A stretch of DNA of 64,000 nt from Acinetobacter chinensis (GCF_002165375.2 NZ_CP032134.1:1550001-1614000); one strand, 5' to 3'; shown: positions 16,563 through 25,774, counted from the stretch's first letter. The notes: a model not told the origin generated them from the sequence alone. A program made the numbers and translations.

Positions 16563-17858
16563 TCAGGCATGTAATGCAGAATGCATGACAGCTGTTGCAC
16601 GTAAATCACGATACCAGCGTTCTGCAGGATGTTCTTTGGTAAAACCGTGCCCACCCAGAATCTGAACCCCGTCTGTACCGATTTTCATTGATTTTTCAGC
16701 ACAAAGCAGGCGTGCGAGATATGCTTCACGGTGGAATGGTTTTCCTGCTTCAGCCAGGCTTGCAGCATTTAAAATCAGCATATGCATGGCATCAATTTCA
16801 ATGGACATATCTGCAATCATGAACGCAACACTCTGACGGTGTGAAATAGGTTCACCAAATGCGGTACGTTCATTGGCATATTTTACACAGTACTCTTTAA
16901 CAGCCTGGCAGGTTCCAACGGCCAGTGCACACCACATCAGGTTTCCAAGATCAAGGAAAGCAGAGTAGTTAAAGTCATCATCACCCAGCAGAACAGCAGG
17001 TGTGTCTTTGAACATCAGATTGACTGTTTCAGCTGCTTTTAGACCCATTGCCGGAGTTTTGCGGGCAGTGATGGATTCATCACGTTTGACCACAAATACC
17101 TGAGGCTGTCCGTTCAGTTCAGCTGAAACCAGCAGCAGATCGGCAGTAGCACCTAATAAAACCAGTGTTTTTTCACCATTGAGCAGATAGTGATTTCCTG
17201 TGCTGATGGCTTTGGTTTTCAGCTTATAAGGGTTAAAGGCGGCTGTATTTTCCTGCACAGCAAAAGTCGCAAGAATATCCGTATCTTCTGCAAATACAGG
17301 AAGGAATGTAGACTGAACCTGTTCAGAACCCCACTGTGTAATGGCATTGATGACGCTGAACGTTGAAAGAAGCCCTGCAGATAGACTGAAATCACCTTTC
17401 GCCAGAGTCTCAGCAATTAAAATATTACTGATAATGTTTTTTTCTGATGCAACCCCACCCAGAGCTTCGGGCAAAGCATAGAAGTTCAGTCCCAGGTCAG
17501 TGCTGTGCTGCCATAACTCCACAGGAAAAGACTCATCATGATCGGCCTGATGTGCCAGTGGATACAGCACCTCAGATGCAAACTGACTCATGGCATCGAC
17601 GGTCATCTGCTGTTCTTCAGTCAGACTGAGGTCAAACAGTGACTTTTCCTGATTTGGTAAACGTTGTTTTTTGACGCCTGTATCTGATTTAAATACTTTC
17701 TGAGTTTTACTCAGTGTTTTAAATCCAGCTTTTGACCCCTGATACAGTGACTTTTCAACCAGTTTTCTTAATTTGAACTGATCCAGAAGATCGCTTCCTG
17801 CAATTTTTGTAATAAAAGACAGCCCAAGTCCTTGAGCCTTGTTTACCATATTGGACAT
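16563..17858 (-). CDS. Acyl-CoA dehydrogenase-like partner subunit (catalytic Glu missing)
   Basis: A 431-residue acyl-CoA dehydrogenase relative with an extra ~70-residue N-terminal segment. It retains the dimer-interface FAD motifs ERTAFG (330-335) and QILGGHG (399-405). It has lost the TEPxxGSD loop (here FAVQENTA, 199-206) and the F/W-x-T-S/N-G loop. The chain ends at WYRDLRATAVMHSALHA, so the catalytic Glu and last helix are absent. Alone it should be inactive; paired with the downstream subunit it would complete one FAD site. It is the first gene of the two-gene unit (GGGAAA ribosome site). Confidence 0.88.
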   Translation of the reverse strand: MSNMVNKAQGLGLSFITKIAGSDLLDQFKLRKLVEKSLYQGSKAGFKTLSKTQKVFKSDTGVKKQRLPNQEKSLFDLSLTEEQQMTVDAMSQFASEVLYPLAHQADHDESFPVELWQHSTDLGLNFYALPEALGGVASEKNIISNILIAETLAKGDFSLSAGLLSTFSVINAITQWGSEQVQSTFLPVFAEDTDILATFAVQENTAAFNPYKLKTKAISTGNHYLLNGEKTLVLLGATADLLLVSAELNGQPQVFVVKRDESITARKTPAMGLKAAETVNLMFKDTPAVLLGDDDFNYSAFLDLGNLMWCALAVGTCQAVKEYCVKYANERTAFGEPISHRQSVAFMIADMSIEIDAMHMLILNAASLAEAGKPFHREAYLARLLCAEKSMKIGTDGVQILGGHGFTKEHPAERWYRDLRATAVMHSALHA

Positions 17859-18044
17859 TTTTATTTCCCGCGAATGGAGTTTTGTGTTTTTATGCTGACA
17901 TGCCTGAAACAGAAAAACTATGTCGGAAATGACATGCTGGATTGTCGGTGATGAATGGTATTCTGCGAGGTTTATTTTTAATTAATATATTGTTATTTAT
18001 TGAATTATTTTTTTGAAAAAAAATCGGTTTTAATGTGGAATTGA

Positions 18045-18068
18045 CTGAGATGACATTTGCCATCTCAG
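18045..18068 (-). terminator. Hairpin after the ABC1 kinase gene
   Basis: CTGAGATG / CATCTCAG, an 8-bp perfect stem with an 8-base loop, begins 10 bases after the stop codon. It has no T-tract on the minus strand, so it is a weak terminator candidate. Confidence 0.4.
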
Positions 18069-18078
18069 CCTGACTGAA

Positions 18079-19452
18079 TTAAATGAAAACTTTAATCATG
18101 TTGCGGACATTGGTTTTTGCATCTATCACTGTCATAAATGTATATGCACCAATAAACTTGCGGCTGATGAACATAAATTCTTTAGGCGGCACACTGAAAT
18201 AGCGTGAAGCCATGGATTTTGAAGCCTGTTGCATCACTCTGCTGTGTAACTGACTTTTTTTCCAGTCATAGCGGTTTTCATTGTCCATCACACCTTCAGG
18301 AAGCTCTTTATTGTTTTCAGGGCTGCTGAATGCTTCAGTTGCCAATAAAAACACTTTCGCCATATCGGGTTTAATGCTTTGCGGAATTGAATCAAAGAAA
18401 TCATAACCGGTCATGGCACTGACCATAGACTGTGGATCATGATAGTAACCTGCTTTAATCAGGTTGCGGGCAACCGTCAGCAGATGCTCATCAAACTGAC
18501 GGATGGCACCGAAGTCGAGCAGAATAATTTTGTCTTTAATATCATTGCCATTGCCCAGTCGAACCAGGTAGTTACCAAAGTTCGGGTCAGTCTGCATTTC
18601 ACCCCATTCAAAAAGCTCACGGACTGCAATTTCAAGTGATGCCTCACCCAGTGCATTACGGCGTTCCTGAGGTAGAGACAGCATGACAGGGCTGTTAATC
18701 GGTACACCACGTTCAAAGGTCATGCACAGCACCTGATCAGTGCAGTATTCATCAATGATCTGCGGGACTGCATAACGGCTGTCATTACGCAGACGCTCTG
18801 CAAAACGGCGGGTGGTTGCAGCCTCTATGCCATAATCCACTTCGCGGTGCATCATTTCACGGACTTCATCAAACCACTGATCAAACTCACGGGTCTGCGG
18901 AACCATACGTGTCAGTTTCAGCATGTTGCGGAACAGACTCATATCGGAATCAATGGCAGCAGCCACACCGGGATACTGAATTTTGAGAACCAGTTCCATG
19001 CCGTCAGATTTGCGTGTTGCGCGGTGAACCTGTGCCAGCGATGCCGTTCCGAGAGGTTCATGATCAATGGTCAGATCATCGAGTTTCGATCCCAGCTGAC
19101 TGACAAGTTGCTGTTTAATTGCAGGCCATGCAAGTGCAACAGTCTGATTGTTCAGCGTGTTCAGCGCATCTGTAATTTCTTTGGGTAGAAAATGCTCACC
19201 ATACAGTGCCATCATCTGACCAATTTTTACAATTGAGCCTTTCAGTTTGCCTATTTCGGCAACCAGATAGTCTGCCTGTTCCTTCATCGCTTTCTTACGT
19301 TTTTTTTCTTTTTCTTCTTCACTGGAAAAGATTGAACCCGCACTTGATGCAGCCCAGCGGGTACCTGCTAACAGGGACGCCTTAGCAATGGATAAACGGC
19401 GGTCCATTGAGGAGGTTTTGAGCTGTTTAAGCTTATCGTTCTGATCTGACAT
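18079..19452 (-). CDS. ABC1/AarF (UbiB-like) atypical kinase
   Basis: A 457-residue member of the ABC1 atypical kinase family, which supports quinone or lipid metabolism in bacteria. The KxGQ motif appears as GSIVKIGQMMALYGEHFLP (about 72-90). An Ala-rich nucleotide loop follows as GTASLAQVHRA, then the invariant Lys in ELVLKIQYPG, MHREVDYGIEA, DPNFGNYLV and LLDFGAIRQ. A charged stretch EEEKEKKRKKAMKEQ lies at about 45-60. It is not the ubi-operon ubiB itself: no ubiE or ubiJ is nearby and no C-terminal membrane spans are seen. Good AAGGA ribosome site. Confidence 0.85.
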   Translation of the reverse strand: MSDQNDKLKQLKTSSMDRRLSIAKASLLAGTRWAASSAGSIFSSEEEKEKKRKKAMKEQADYLVAEIGKLKGSIVKIGQMMALYGEHFLPKEITDALNTLNNQTVALAWPAIKQQLVSQLGSKLDDLTIDHEPLGTASLAQVHRATRKSDGMELVLKIQYPGVAAAIDSDMSLFRNMLKLTRMVPQTREFDQWFDEVREMMHREVDYGIEAATTRRFAERLRNDSRYAVPQIIDEYCTDQVLCMTFERGVPINSPVMLSLPQERRNALGEASLEIAVRELFEWGEMQTDPNFGNYLVRLGNGNDIKDKIILLDFGAIRQFDEHLLTVARNLIKAGYYHDPQSMVSAMTGYDFFDSIPQSIKPDMAKVFLLATEAFSSPENNKELPEGVMDNENRYDWKKSQLHSRVMQQASKSMASRYFSVPPKEFMFISRKFIGAYTFMTVIDAKTNVRNMIKVFI

Positions 19453-19597
19453 GAAGGGAAATCCTTGAAAGCGCGATGAGGACTGAAAATTAATTGTAAC
19501 GGATATTACAGGTTCCTACCGTATTAAAACAGTTCAACTTATCGAAATATCAGTGTATTTAAGGTCAGTAAAAAGACTGGCGTTGTTCGCTGTACAT

Positions 19598-19903
19598 TTA
19601 CATGCGGAACTGAATTTTAAGTTCCTGTCTGTTCATCAGGTTCTGTCTGTTGTCCTGAATGAAGTTCGTGATCATATGCTGGACAGCTGGATTTTTAAAA
19701 CCCAGTGCATAACCTTTCACAATAATGATACTGGGAAGATTGAAAAAAAAGTAACGGGCATCCTCCTGAGAGGGACTTTGAAATATGCCATGTTCGATCA
19801 GGGTGTGCTGGAAAAACTGTTTTTCATCAATAACTGCAGGGGAAGTATTGTCATTCCAGTAATTCTGCCGAATAGCAAGCAGATTGTTGTGTTTATAGCT
19901 CAT
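19598..19903 (-). CDS. Conserved hypothetical protein (101 aa)
   Basis: A 101-residue soluble protein (MSYKHNNLLAIRQNYWND...) with no recognised domain. Tyr/Phe-rich patches such as ARYFFFNLPSIIIVKGYALGF suggest a folded protein. I prefer this strand to the overlapping plus-strand ORF (19553-19930) because its composition looks like real protein and it sits alone between flanking promoters. No good ribosome site is seen. Function unknown. Confidence 0.55.
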   Translation of the reverse strand: MSYKHNNLLAIRQNYWNDNTSPAVIDEKQFFQHTLIEHGIFQSPSQEDARYFFFNLPSIIIVKGYALGFKNPAVQHMITNFIQDNRQNLMNRQELKIQFRM

Positions 19904-20047
19904 AAAAATGAATCATTAACAGGTCGATGAATATATAGTGATCTTTATCTCATAAATCAAGCCTGAATTGTATAGAACATGAATAGTTAAGCAATTGCAT
20001 GAACATCTGCTGATATGATGAGCCGTTTTGAATATAGGGGAATAATC

Positions 20048-20434
20048 ATGAAAAAATGGCTCCTTGCGGGTTCGGTGACAGTTTTATCAGCCATAACACA
20101 GACTCATGCAGAAACCTGTACATTCAGTGGTTTTAAAAACCATCAGTCCTGCGCAATTGAGGAAAAATATGTAAATGGCGCTAAACAGGTCAATATTGAG
20201 ACAGATCAGACACAGGTCACAGTAAAATTTGAATCCTGTGAAAATGAACTTTCAGAAAAACTGTGTGACACAGCTCAGGTGAGTATCAATCATGGGAAGA
20301 TTCTGAAAGCAAAATCTTATCTGAGAGATGCCGTGTCGGGTAAAATAATCGCAGATGAGCAGTGGCATCCAACTGCATTTGAGTGTGTGCGAACATTAAA
20401 CAGATCCAGTGAAGTCTGCTGGAATCTATTGTAA
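20048..20434 (+). CDS. Small exported hypothetical protein
   Basis: 128 residues with a clear Sec signal peptide (MKKWLLAGSVTVLSAITQTHA-ET). The mature part has six cysteines (including ETCTFSG, HQSC, ESCEN, KLCD, FECV and EVCW), probably forming disulfides in the periplasm. ATG 20048 is chosen over 20015 because it begins the signal peptide and has GGGGA upstream. The family is not recognised. It precedes another secreted small protein at 20683 but the 248-base gap argues against a shared operon. Confidence 0.75.
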   Translation: MKKWLLAGSVTVLSAITQTHAETCTFSGFKNHQSCAIEEKYVNGAKQVNIETDQTQVTVKFESCENELSEKLCDTAQVSINHGKILKAKSYLRDAVSGKIIADEQWHPTAFECVRTLNRSSEVCWNLL

Positions 20435-20682
20435 AAAGCACATATTTTTAATTATTGGTCTGAATTTATATTGATTTTTCAGAGCCTGACGATTTAAATA
20501 CTGACGGACAATAATAATCTTTTTTTTGATTATGATTCAGTTGCTCATGTTGCTTGCAAAACAGCACTGGTGTGTTGATTGATCGGGTGGAGTTTAAGTA
20601 TGGCCTGCACTCAGACAGTCTGTCTGCATCTGTTCATGTAAAAAATTAATCAGCTGTAATTTAATGAAGGCAAGGGGAAGCC

Positions 20683-21063
20683 ATGAAAATTTTAATGCCA
20701 GTGATCGTGGTGTGTTGTGTGTTTGGAGCAGGTTCTGCATCTGCAAAAGGTTTTTCCAAAGAATATACACGTTGTCTGAATACCTCTTATGGTAATAATG
20801 CAACAGTCAAAAAATGCGCTGAGAAAGAATACAAAGAGCAGGAAAAAAGACTGAAGGAAACTTTTAAAAACTATTTAGGTAACAGTGGCAGTAACCAGCA
20901 GAACATCATGGTGCAGCATAAGTTGTGGGAAAACAGAGTTCAGCAGCAATGTTATTTCAAAAGTTCTTATGAGTTTGCTGAAGTTCAGAAACTCAAATGT
21001 GTACTGGCAATGACAGTAAATCAGGCTGATTATTATCAGACAAAATTTATAACAGCCAAATAA
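20683..21063 (+). CDS. Small exported LprI-like (DUF1311-type) protein
   Basis: 126 residues with a signal peptide (MKILMPVIVVCCVFGAGSASA) and a mature helical domain with the LprI/DUF1311 pattern: C-L-N..VKKC, a charged helix KEQEKRLKETF, then HKLWENRVQQQC and LKC. It shares the LW-x-x-R-x-QQC signature with the longer protein at 5032. Related proteins bind or inhibit lysozyme in the envelope; here that is only a possibility. Ribosome site AAGGGGA. Confidence 0.72.
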   Translation: MKILMPVIVVCCVFGAGSASAKGFSKEYTRCLNTSYGNNATVKKCAEKEYKEQEKRLKETFKNYLGNSGSNQQNIMVQHKLWENRVQQQCYFKSSYEFAEVQKLKCVLAMTVNQADYYQTKFITAK

Positions 21064-21150
21064 TTGGTTTCAATGTGACAGGCACGTTATAAAAACTGTC
21101 AAAACAAGGTATCATAAGGCGTTTAAAAATTTACCCTGGAGACGCCTTAA

Positions 21151-22161
21151 GTGGATCGACCGACTATAAGCCCTGAACATTTACAGGAAGCCGCTGAAAA
21201 TTTAACAACCATTCGTGACTTTATCCGTTTCGGTGTTACAGCTCTACGTCAATACGATGCACATCTGGGTCAGGGTACTGAAGATTATTTTGCAGAAAGT
21301 TCTGCACTGGTGTTACAGACCATGTCTCTTGAATGGAAAGCAGATGCTGAAATTCTGGATGCAAAACTGTTACCAAGTGAAAAAGCTGAGTTCCTTGCGT
21401 TACTCGAACGTCGTATCAATGAAAAAGTTCCGACATCTTATCTGCTGAATCTGGCTTACTTCTGTGACAAACCTTATTATGTGGACGAACGTGTTCTGAT
21501 TCCGCGTTCACCTGTCGCAGAACTGATTAATCTGCGTTTTGCGCCATATTGTCTGGATGAAAATGGTGAAGCCCGCGAAGGTCTGAATAATTTACCTGAA
21601 AATGCTCAGCCTAAAACGCCACAGCGTATTCTGGATATGTGTACAGGCTCTGGCTGTATTGCCATTGCACTGGCTTATGCTTTCCCTGATGCTGAAGTGG
21701 ATGCAACTGATATTTCAAAAGAAGCGCTGGAAGTGGCTTCCATCAATGCTGAACATCATAATAAACAGTATCAGGTGGCATTGCTTGAGTCGGATCTGTT
21801 TACAAAAGTTCCTGCTGAAAATCAGTACGATTTAATCGTATCCAATCCACCGTACGTAGATGCTGAAGACATGGCAGACCTGCCAGAAGAATTCCACCAC
21901 GAACCTGAGCTTGCACTGGCAGCGGGTCAGGATGGTCTGGATCTGGTACGTAAAATGCTGGCTCAGGCGGCAGACTATCTGACAGAAGATGGTCTGATTG
22001 TGATTGAAGTGGGCAACTCAGAATGGGCTATGCGTCAGAATTTCAATACGGTTGATTTTTACTGGTTACAGTTCCAGAAAGGTGGTTCAGGTATTTTTGC
22101 CCTGACTGCTGAACAGTGTCGTAAATACCGTGAATTATTTATTCAGTCAGTTAAATCATAA
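21151..22161 (+). CDS. prmB: 50S ribosomal protein L3 N5-glutamine methyltransferase
   Basis: A SAM-dependent methyltransferase that modifies a glutamine of ribosomal protein L3. The 336-residue product has an N-terminal helical domain, the SAM loop LDMCTGSGCIAIALA (about 161-175) and the glutamine-binding SNPPYVD motif with Asn232. PrmB rather than PrmC is indicated by LNLAYFCDKPYYVDERVLIPRSPVAELI. The start is GTG 21151 with TGGAG upstream. It is followed after 12 bases by aroC, giving a prmB-aroC operon as in many gammaproteobacteria. Confidence 0.93.
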   Translation: MDRPTISPEHLQEAAENLTTIRDFIRFGVTALRQYDAHLGQGTEDYFAESSALVLQTMSLEWKADAEILDAKLLPSEKAEFLALLERRINEKVPTSYLLNLAYFCDKPYYVDERVLIPRSPVAELINLRFAPYCLDENGEAREGLNNLPENAQPKTPQRILDMCTGSGCIAIALAYAFPDAEVDATDISKEALEVASINAEHHNKQYQVALLESDLFTKVPAENQYDLIVSNPPYVDAEDMADLPEEFHHEPELALAAGQDGLDLVRKMLAQAADYLTEDGLIVIEVGNSEWAMRQNFNTVDFYWLQFQKGGSGIFALTAEQCRKYRELFIQSVKS

Positions 22162-22173
22162 GGAGTCGTGAAC

Positions 22174-23268
22174 ATGGCAGGTAACAGCATAGGACAGCTT
22201 TTCCGGGTCACGACTTGTGGTGAATCTCATGGTGCAGGTTTAATGGCAATTGTGGATGGTGTTCCGCCAGGGCTTGAACTGTGTGCTGAAGATTTACAGA
22301 AAGATCTGGACCGTCGTAAACCTGGAACATCGAAATTTGCCACTCAGCGCAAAGAGCCTGATGAAGTGGAAATCATCTCAGGTGTGTTTGAGGGTAAAAC
22401 GACCGGTACATCCATTGGTTTGCTCATTCGCAATACTGACCAGAAATCTAAAGATTATGGCAACATTGCTCAGACTTTCCGTCCAGGTCATGCAGACTAT
22501 ACTTATACACAGAAATACGGTTTCCGTGATTATCGTGGTGGTGGTCGTTCAAGTGCCCGTGAAACTGCTATGCGTGTTGCAGCTGGTGCAATCGCCAAGA
22601 AATATCTGGCAGAAAAGTTTGGTATCGACATTCGTGGTCATGTCACTCAGATCGGTACTGAAGTAGCTGAAAAGTTAGACTGGAATGAAGTGTCAAACAA
22701 CCCATTTTTCTGTGGTGATGCTGATGCAGTACCACGTTTTGAAGCCCTTGTGACTTCACTGCGTGAACAGGGTACAAGTTGTGGTGCGAAGCTGGAAATT
22801 CTGGCAGAAAAAGTACCGGTAGGTTGGGGTGAACCTGTCTTTGACCGTCTGGATGCGGATATTGCGCATGCCATGATGTCCATCAACGCCGTGAAAGGTG
22901 TGGAAATTGGTGATGGCTTTGCGGTTGCAGAACAGTTTGGTCATGAAACACGTGATGAACTCAGCACGGATGGTTTCCTTGCCAATCATGCAGGTGGGAT
23001 TCTGGGCGGTATTTCCAGTGGTCAGACGATTCGTGTCGCGATTGCTCTTAAACCGACAGCATCTATCACTACGCCAGGAAAAACCATCAGTATTGAACGT
23101 GAAAATACGGATGTACTGACCAAAGGTCGTCATGATCCTTGTGTCGGTGTTCGTGCAACACCTATTGCAGAAGCAATGCTGGCGATTGTCCTGATGGATC
23201 ACTTCATGCGTCATCGTGCGCAGAATGCAGATGTGGTTGCTCCATTTGCACCAATTGAGCCGAAATAA
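22174..23268 (+). CDS. aroC: Chorismate synthase
   Basis: AroC makes chorismate from 5-enolpyruvylshikimate 3-phosphate using reduced FMN. The 364-residue product has TTCGESHGAGL near 13-23, the RPGHADYTY block, YRGGGRSSARETA near 124-136, GGISSGQ and C-terminal RHDPCVGVRATPIAEAM. ATG 22174 is chosen: AGGAG stands 8 bases upstream, whereas GTG 22168 overlaps that site. It is co-transcribed with prmB and closed by a terminator. DAHP synthase, the pathway entry enzyme, is at 6973. Confidence 0.98.
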   Translation: MAGNSIGQLFRVTTCGESHGAGLMAIVDGVPPGLELCAEDLQKDLDRRKPGTSKFATQRKEPDEVEIISGVFEGKTTGTSIGLLIRNTDQKSKDYGNIAQTFRPGHADYTYTQKYGFRDYRGGGRSSARETAMRVAAGAIAKKYLAEKFGIDIRGHVTQIGTEVAEKLDWNEVSNNPFFCGDADAVPRFEALVTSLREQGTSCGAKLEILAEKVPVGWGEPVFDRLDADIAHAMMSINAVKGVEIGDGFAVAEQFGHETRDELSTDGFLANHAGGILGGISSGQTIRVAIALKPTASITTPGKTISIERENTDVLTKGRHDPCVGVRATPIAEAMLAIVLMDHFMRHRAQNADVVAPFAPIEPK

Positions 23269-23291
23269 GCCATGCTTTAACAGTATGCTGA

Positions 23292-23322
23292 AAATACCGG
23301 GTCTGAGACTCGGTATTTTTTT
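23292..23322 (+). terminator. Intrinsic terminator after aroC
   Basis: AAATACCGGGTC / GACTCGGTATTT, a 12-bp stem with one G-U pair and a TGA loop, is followed by a T-run. Confidence 0.9.
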
Positions 23323-23356
23323 GCAAAGAATATGAATCAGAAATTAAAGGAATAAA

Positions 23357-23896
23357 ATGACTGATTTTAAAATAAGAAAATTTGCTGAGCAGGACAAAAC
23401 TGCAGTCGTAAACCTGCTGAATCAGGCGTACAGAGAAGAATCCTCATCATGGACAACTGAATATGGTCTGGTCAATGGTGCAAGGATTAATGAACAGCAG
23501 CTGGACAGTTTTACAGGCGATATCCGTAACCACTTTTATGTCATGGAACAGGCGTATCTAAATGACGCAACTGTTTCCATAATTGGTTGTATTGGGATTA
23601 CGGAACTTCATCAGGCCGTGGAAATAGGGACTTTCTGTGTAAAACCGAGGAGGCAGAACTCGGGGCTTGGAAAAGTGCTGCTGGAATTTGCAGAGCAGAC
23701 AGTGCTGAATGAGTTTGATGCAATCAATGAATTTCAGATGTATGTCCTGGATGTCAGGGCAGAACTGATAGAATACTATGCACGCCGAGGCTATGTACAA
23801 ACAGGTATTACAGAAGAATATCCTGTGCATGCAGATGTAGGTGTTCCATTACAGTCCATCATGTTGCTTCAGTTGAAAAAAACAGTCGAAAAATAA
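23357..23896 (+). CDS. GNAT-family N-acetyltransferase
   Basis: 179 residues of GNAT type: N-terminal FKIRKFAEQDKTAVVNLLNQAY, and a motif A region GTFCVKPRRQNSGLGKVLLEFAEQ around 93-115 with the acetyl-CoA pyrophosphate-binding signature. C-terminal IEYYARRGYVQTGITEEYPV matches the common beta-bulge pattern. Substrate unknown. Strong AAAGGA ribosome site; monocistronic by position, convergent with the hydrolase gene. Confidence 0.85.
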   Translation: MTDFKIRKFAEQDKTAVVNLLNQAYREESSSWTTEYGLVNGARINEQQLDSFTGDIRNHFYVMEQAYLNDATVSIIGCIGITELHQAVEIGTFCVKPRRQNSGLGKVLLEFAEQTVLNEFDAINEFQMYVLDVRAELIEYYARRGYVQTGITEEYPVHADVGVPLQSIMLLQLKKTVEK

Positions 23897-23979
23897 AAAC
23901 CGTTCTGATGAATAAAAAGATGCCAGAAGTAAGCTGTCCTCCTGGCATTGATTGGAAAAGTTTCAGAATGACTGAAATT

Positions 23980-24846
23980 TTAAACGGCAAGCTGATCTTT
24001 GATGACATTCCATAGGTTCTGATGAGATTTACGGAACATCAGCATGTGTCCAATACTTTTGTGATTATATGCTTCCGGTTTGAGCTCAATCATTCTGGTT
24101 TCTGCATTTGGATAAAGTCGGAGCAGATCTTTGACATTGGCTTCGGTTGCAATCTCATCGTCAGTTGACCATAGAGCAGTCACAGGGATGGTAATCTGGT
24201 CATGATAATGTTCAGTGACAGTTTTTCCAATCGCATTCATGACATAACCTGGCTTGCTGCAGAACTGCGCCCATTCTCTTGCAACATCTTTGGGCAGATT
24301 TTCACCCATACCGACAGCTTTGGTTGGTCCATAGCCAATGGTGTAACGTGCAGCAGGGAAAACCAGTTTAAAGAATATAGGTGCCATAATGCGGGTCTGA
24401 CCTTTCAGTCCTTTGATATGACCAGTTGAGCCTGATACAGCAATGACTTTGGCGACTTGTTGATAGTCAGGGTTAATGCCCAGCAGCTGACCGCCTGCAC
24501 TGTGTCCCAGCAGTATGATTTTGTCTGAGTGGGTTTTTTCCAGTAAAACCTTCTGAGCCGCAGGAATATCAAGCTGTCCCCACTGGCTGATTGAAGCTGT
24601 AGACTTACTGACTGGACCATAAAGTGACTCACCAATGCCCCTAAAGTCAAAGCTTAGTACATTAAAACCCTGTAAGCTCAGCCATTCAGCAAATGCATGA
24701 TAAAAACCCTTGGTGATACCTGTGGCGGGGCATAACAGGACGGGGTAGGGTTGCTGGGGAGCATCTGTGCTTGCTGCATAATAGTTAGCGCTTAAAATAT
24801 AATTATCCTGGCAACGGATTTGGAGTATTTCTGGATTTGTCATCAT
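23980..24846 (-). CDS. Alpha/beta hydrolase
   Basis: A 288-residue alpha/beta hydrolase. The nucleophile elbow is GHSAGG (near 114-119), FDFRGIGES lies on the preceding strand, an Asp-containing strand TALWSTDDE comes late, and the last catalytic His is probably in SIGHM. A Pro-Val-Leu-Leu-Cys-Pro strand supplies the oxyanion region. The type is close to COG4757/YpsW-like esterases; substrate unknown. The product begins MM; no strong ribosome site is seen for either ATG. Confidence 0.85.
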   Translation of the reverse strand: MMTNPEILQIRCQDNYILSANYYAASTDAPQQPYPVLLCPATGITKGFYHAFAEWLSLQGFNVLSFDFRGIGESLYGPVSKSTASISQWGQLDIPAAQKVLLEKTHSDKIILLGHSAGGQLLGINPDYQQVAKVIAVSGSTGHIKGLKGQTRIMAPIFFKLVFPAARYTIGYGPTKAVGMGENLPKDVAREWAQFCSKPGYVMNAIGKTVTEHYHDQITIPVTALWSTDDEIATEANVKDLLRLYPNAETRMIELKPEAYNHKSIGHMLMFRKSHQNLWNVIKDQLAV

Positions 24847-24961
24847 TCAGTATGTTCTGTTGAGGAATTTATGGATACTTTACACAAGTTCCAAAAAGAA
24901 ACTTGTAAAAGTAAATGACTGAAAAGTCAGACTGGAAAAATCATTATAAAAAGGAAGGTAT

Positions 24962-25420
24962 ATGGACGGATTACAACTGGCGTTGTCTATAAGACTGGCT
25001 ATCGTTTTCAGTGGGATATTTTTATGGGTGGGGATGCTGACAGGTGTCTGGAAATATTTACAGATCAGGCAGTCAGAACAGTCCAGAGCGCATTATTATG
25101 TTGATATCGCACATCGGAGCAGTCTGCTTTATGCACCTGCATCACTGATTCTGGCAGTATTAAGCTATTTTTCAGTCTGGACTGAATTATGGAATCTGGT
25201 GTTTGTAGTACTGAATCTGATCTTTTTCAGCTTTTCAGTTTTAAGCTATATATTACACGGCTTACTCAAAGATACGACTAATCAGTTCAGAACACCTCAT
25301 CAGATGGGGCGGTTTCACCTGCCGACATGGATGATGACTTTTGCAATGCTGTTACTTGTACTGGCAGAGGTTGGTGCGACAGGAATGCTGTTACTTGGAT
25401 CAGCGATTACACTGTTGTAA
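24962..25420 (+). CDS. Hypothetical four-span membrane protein
   Basis: 152 residues with about four hydrophobic segments (near 10-30, 55-75, 78-98 and 122-150) and the polar loops RQSEQSRAHYYVDIAHRSS and DTTNQFRTPHQMGRFH. The family is not recognised with confidence; the layout resembles small inner-membrane proteins of unknown role. Excellent AAGGAAGG ribosome site. It diverges from the hydrolase gene and converges with the small membrane gene at 25532. Confidence 0.75.
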   Translation: MDGLQLALSIRLAIVFSGIFLWVGMLTGVWKYLQIRQSEQSRAHYYVDIAHRSSLLYAPASLILAVLSYFSVWTELWNLVFVVLNLIFFSFSVLSYILHGLLKDTTNQFRTPHQMGRFHLPTWMMTFAMLLLVLAEVGATGMLLLGSAITLL

Positions 25421-25504
25421 TGCAGGCAGAATGAATGATGAATACGTTTGAATGGAATGATAAGAAGGGTGGTTAATTAAAAAACGATTTTTATTGTTTT
25501 TTTG

Positions 25505-25530
25505 AAGATGGATGATAAATCATCCATCTT
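25505..25530. terminator. Terminator between convergent membrane-protein genes
   Basis: AAGATGGATGA / TCATCCATCTT, an 11-bp perfect stem with a TAAA loop, is followed by T5 on the plus strand. Confidence 0.88.
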
Positions 25531-25531
25531 T

Positions 25532-25774
25532 TTATTCAGCTAATTGCGCTTTTTGCTGTTTACGATGTTTATGGTCAACGACGTCCCAAGCATAAAAAGC
25601 AAAAGAGACCAGAACTGCATAAAGGAAAAATTCAGGTTTGAGATTACTTTGAATCAGCCCATGAATCAGTATCATCAGCATAAGACCAAAAGTGGTGCTC
25701 AAATAAATAATTAAACTTTTATTTGTCTTCAGAGCGTTAATGAAGACTTGCTTGTTGAAATGTATTGATAACAT
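25532..25774 (-). CDS. Small two-span membrane protein
   Basis: 80 residues with hydrophobic stretches at about 20-40 and 48-66 and a basic tail (DHKHRKQQKAQ). ATG 25774 is chosen: GGAGG lies about 7 bases upstream, while the upstream in-frame ATG touches that site. The 5' region carries CTGACTAAAACA (25809-25820, minus strand), identical over 12 bases to a repeat upstream of the cyd operon, so it may share a regulator with bd oxidase. No known family. Confidence 0.65.
   Translation of the reverse strand: MLSIHFNKQVFINALKTNKSLIIYLSTTFGLMLMILIHGLIQSNLKPEFFLYAVLVSFAFYAWDVVDHKHRKQQKAQLAE

Noticed and set aside
19553..19930. Plus-strand 125-codon ORF opposite the 19598-19903 gene
   Set aside because: No ribosome site and an unnatural composition (runs of Val/Leu/Asn with scattered Cys); the minus-strand product looks more like a protein.
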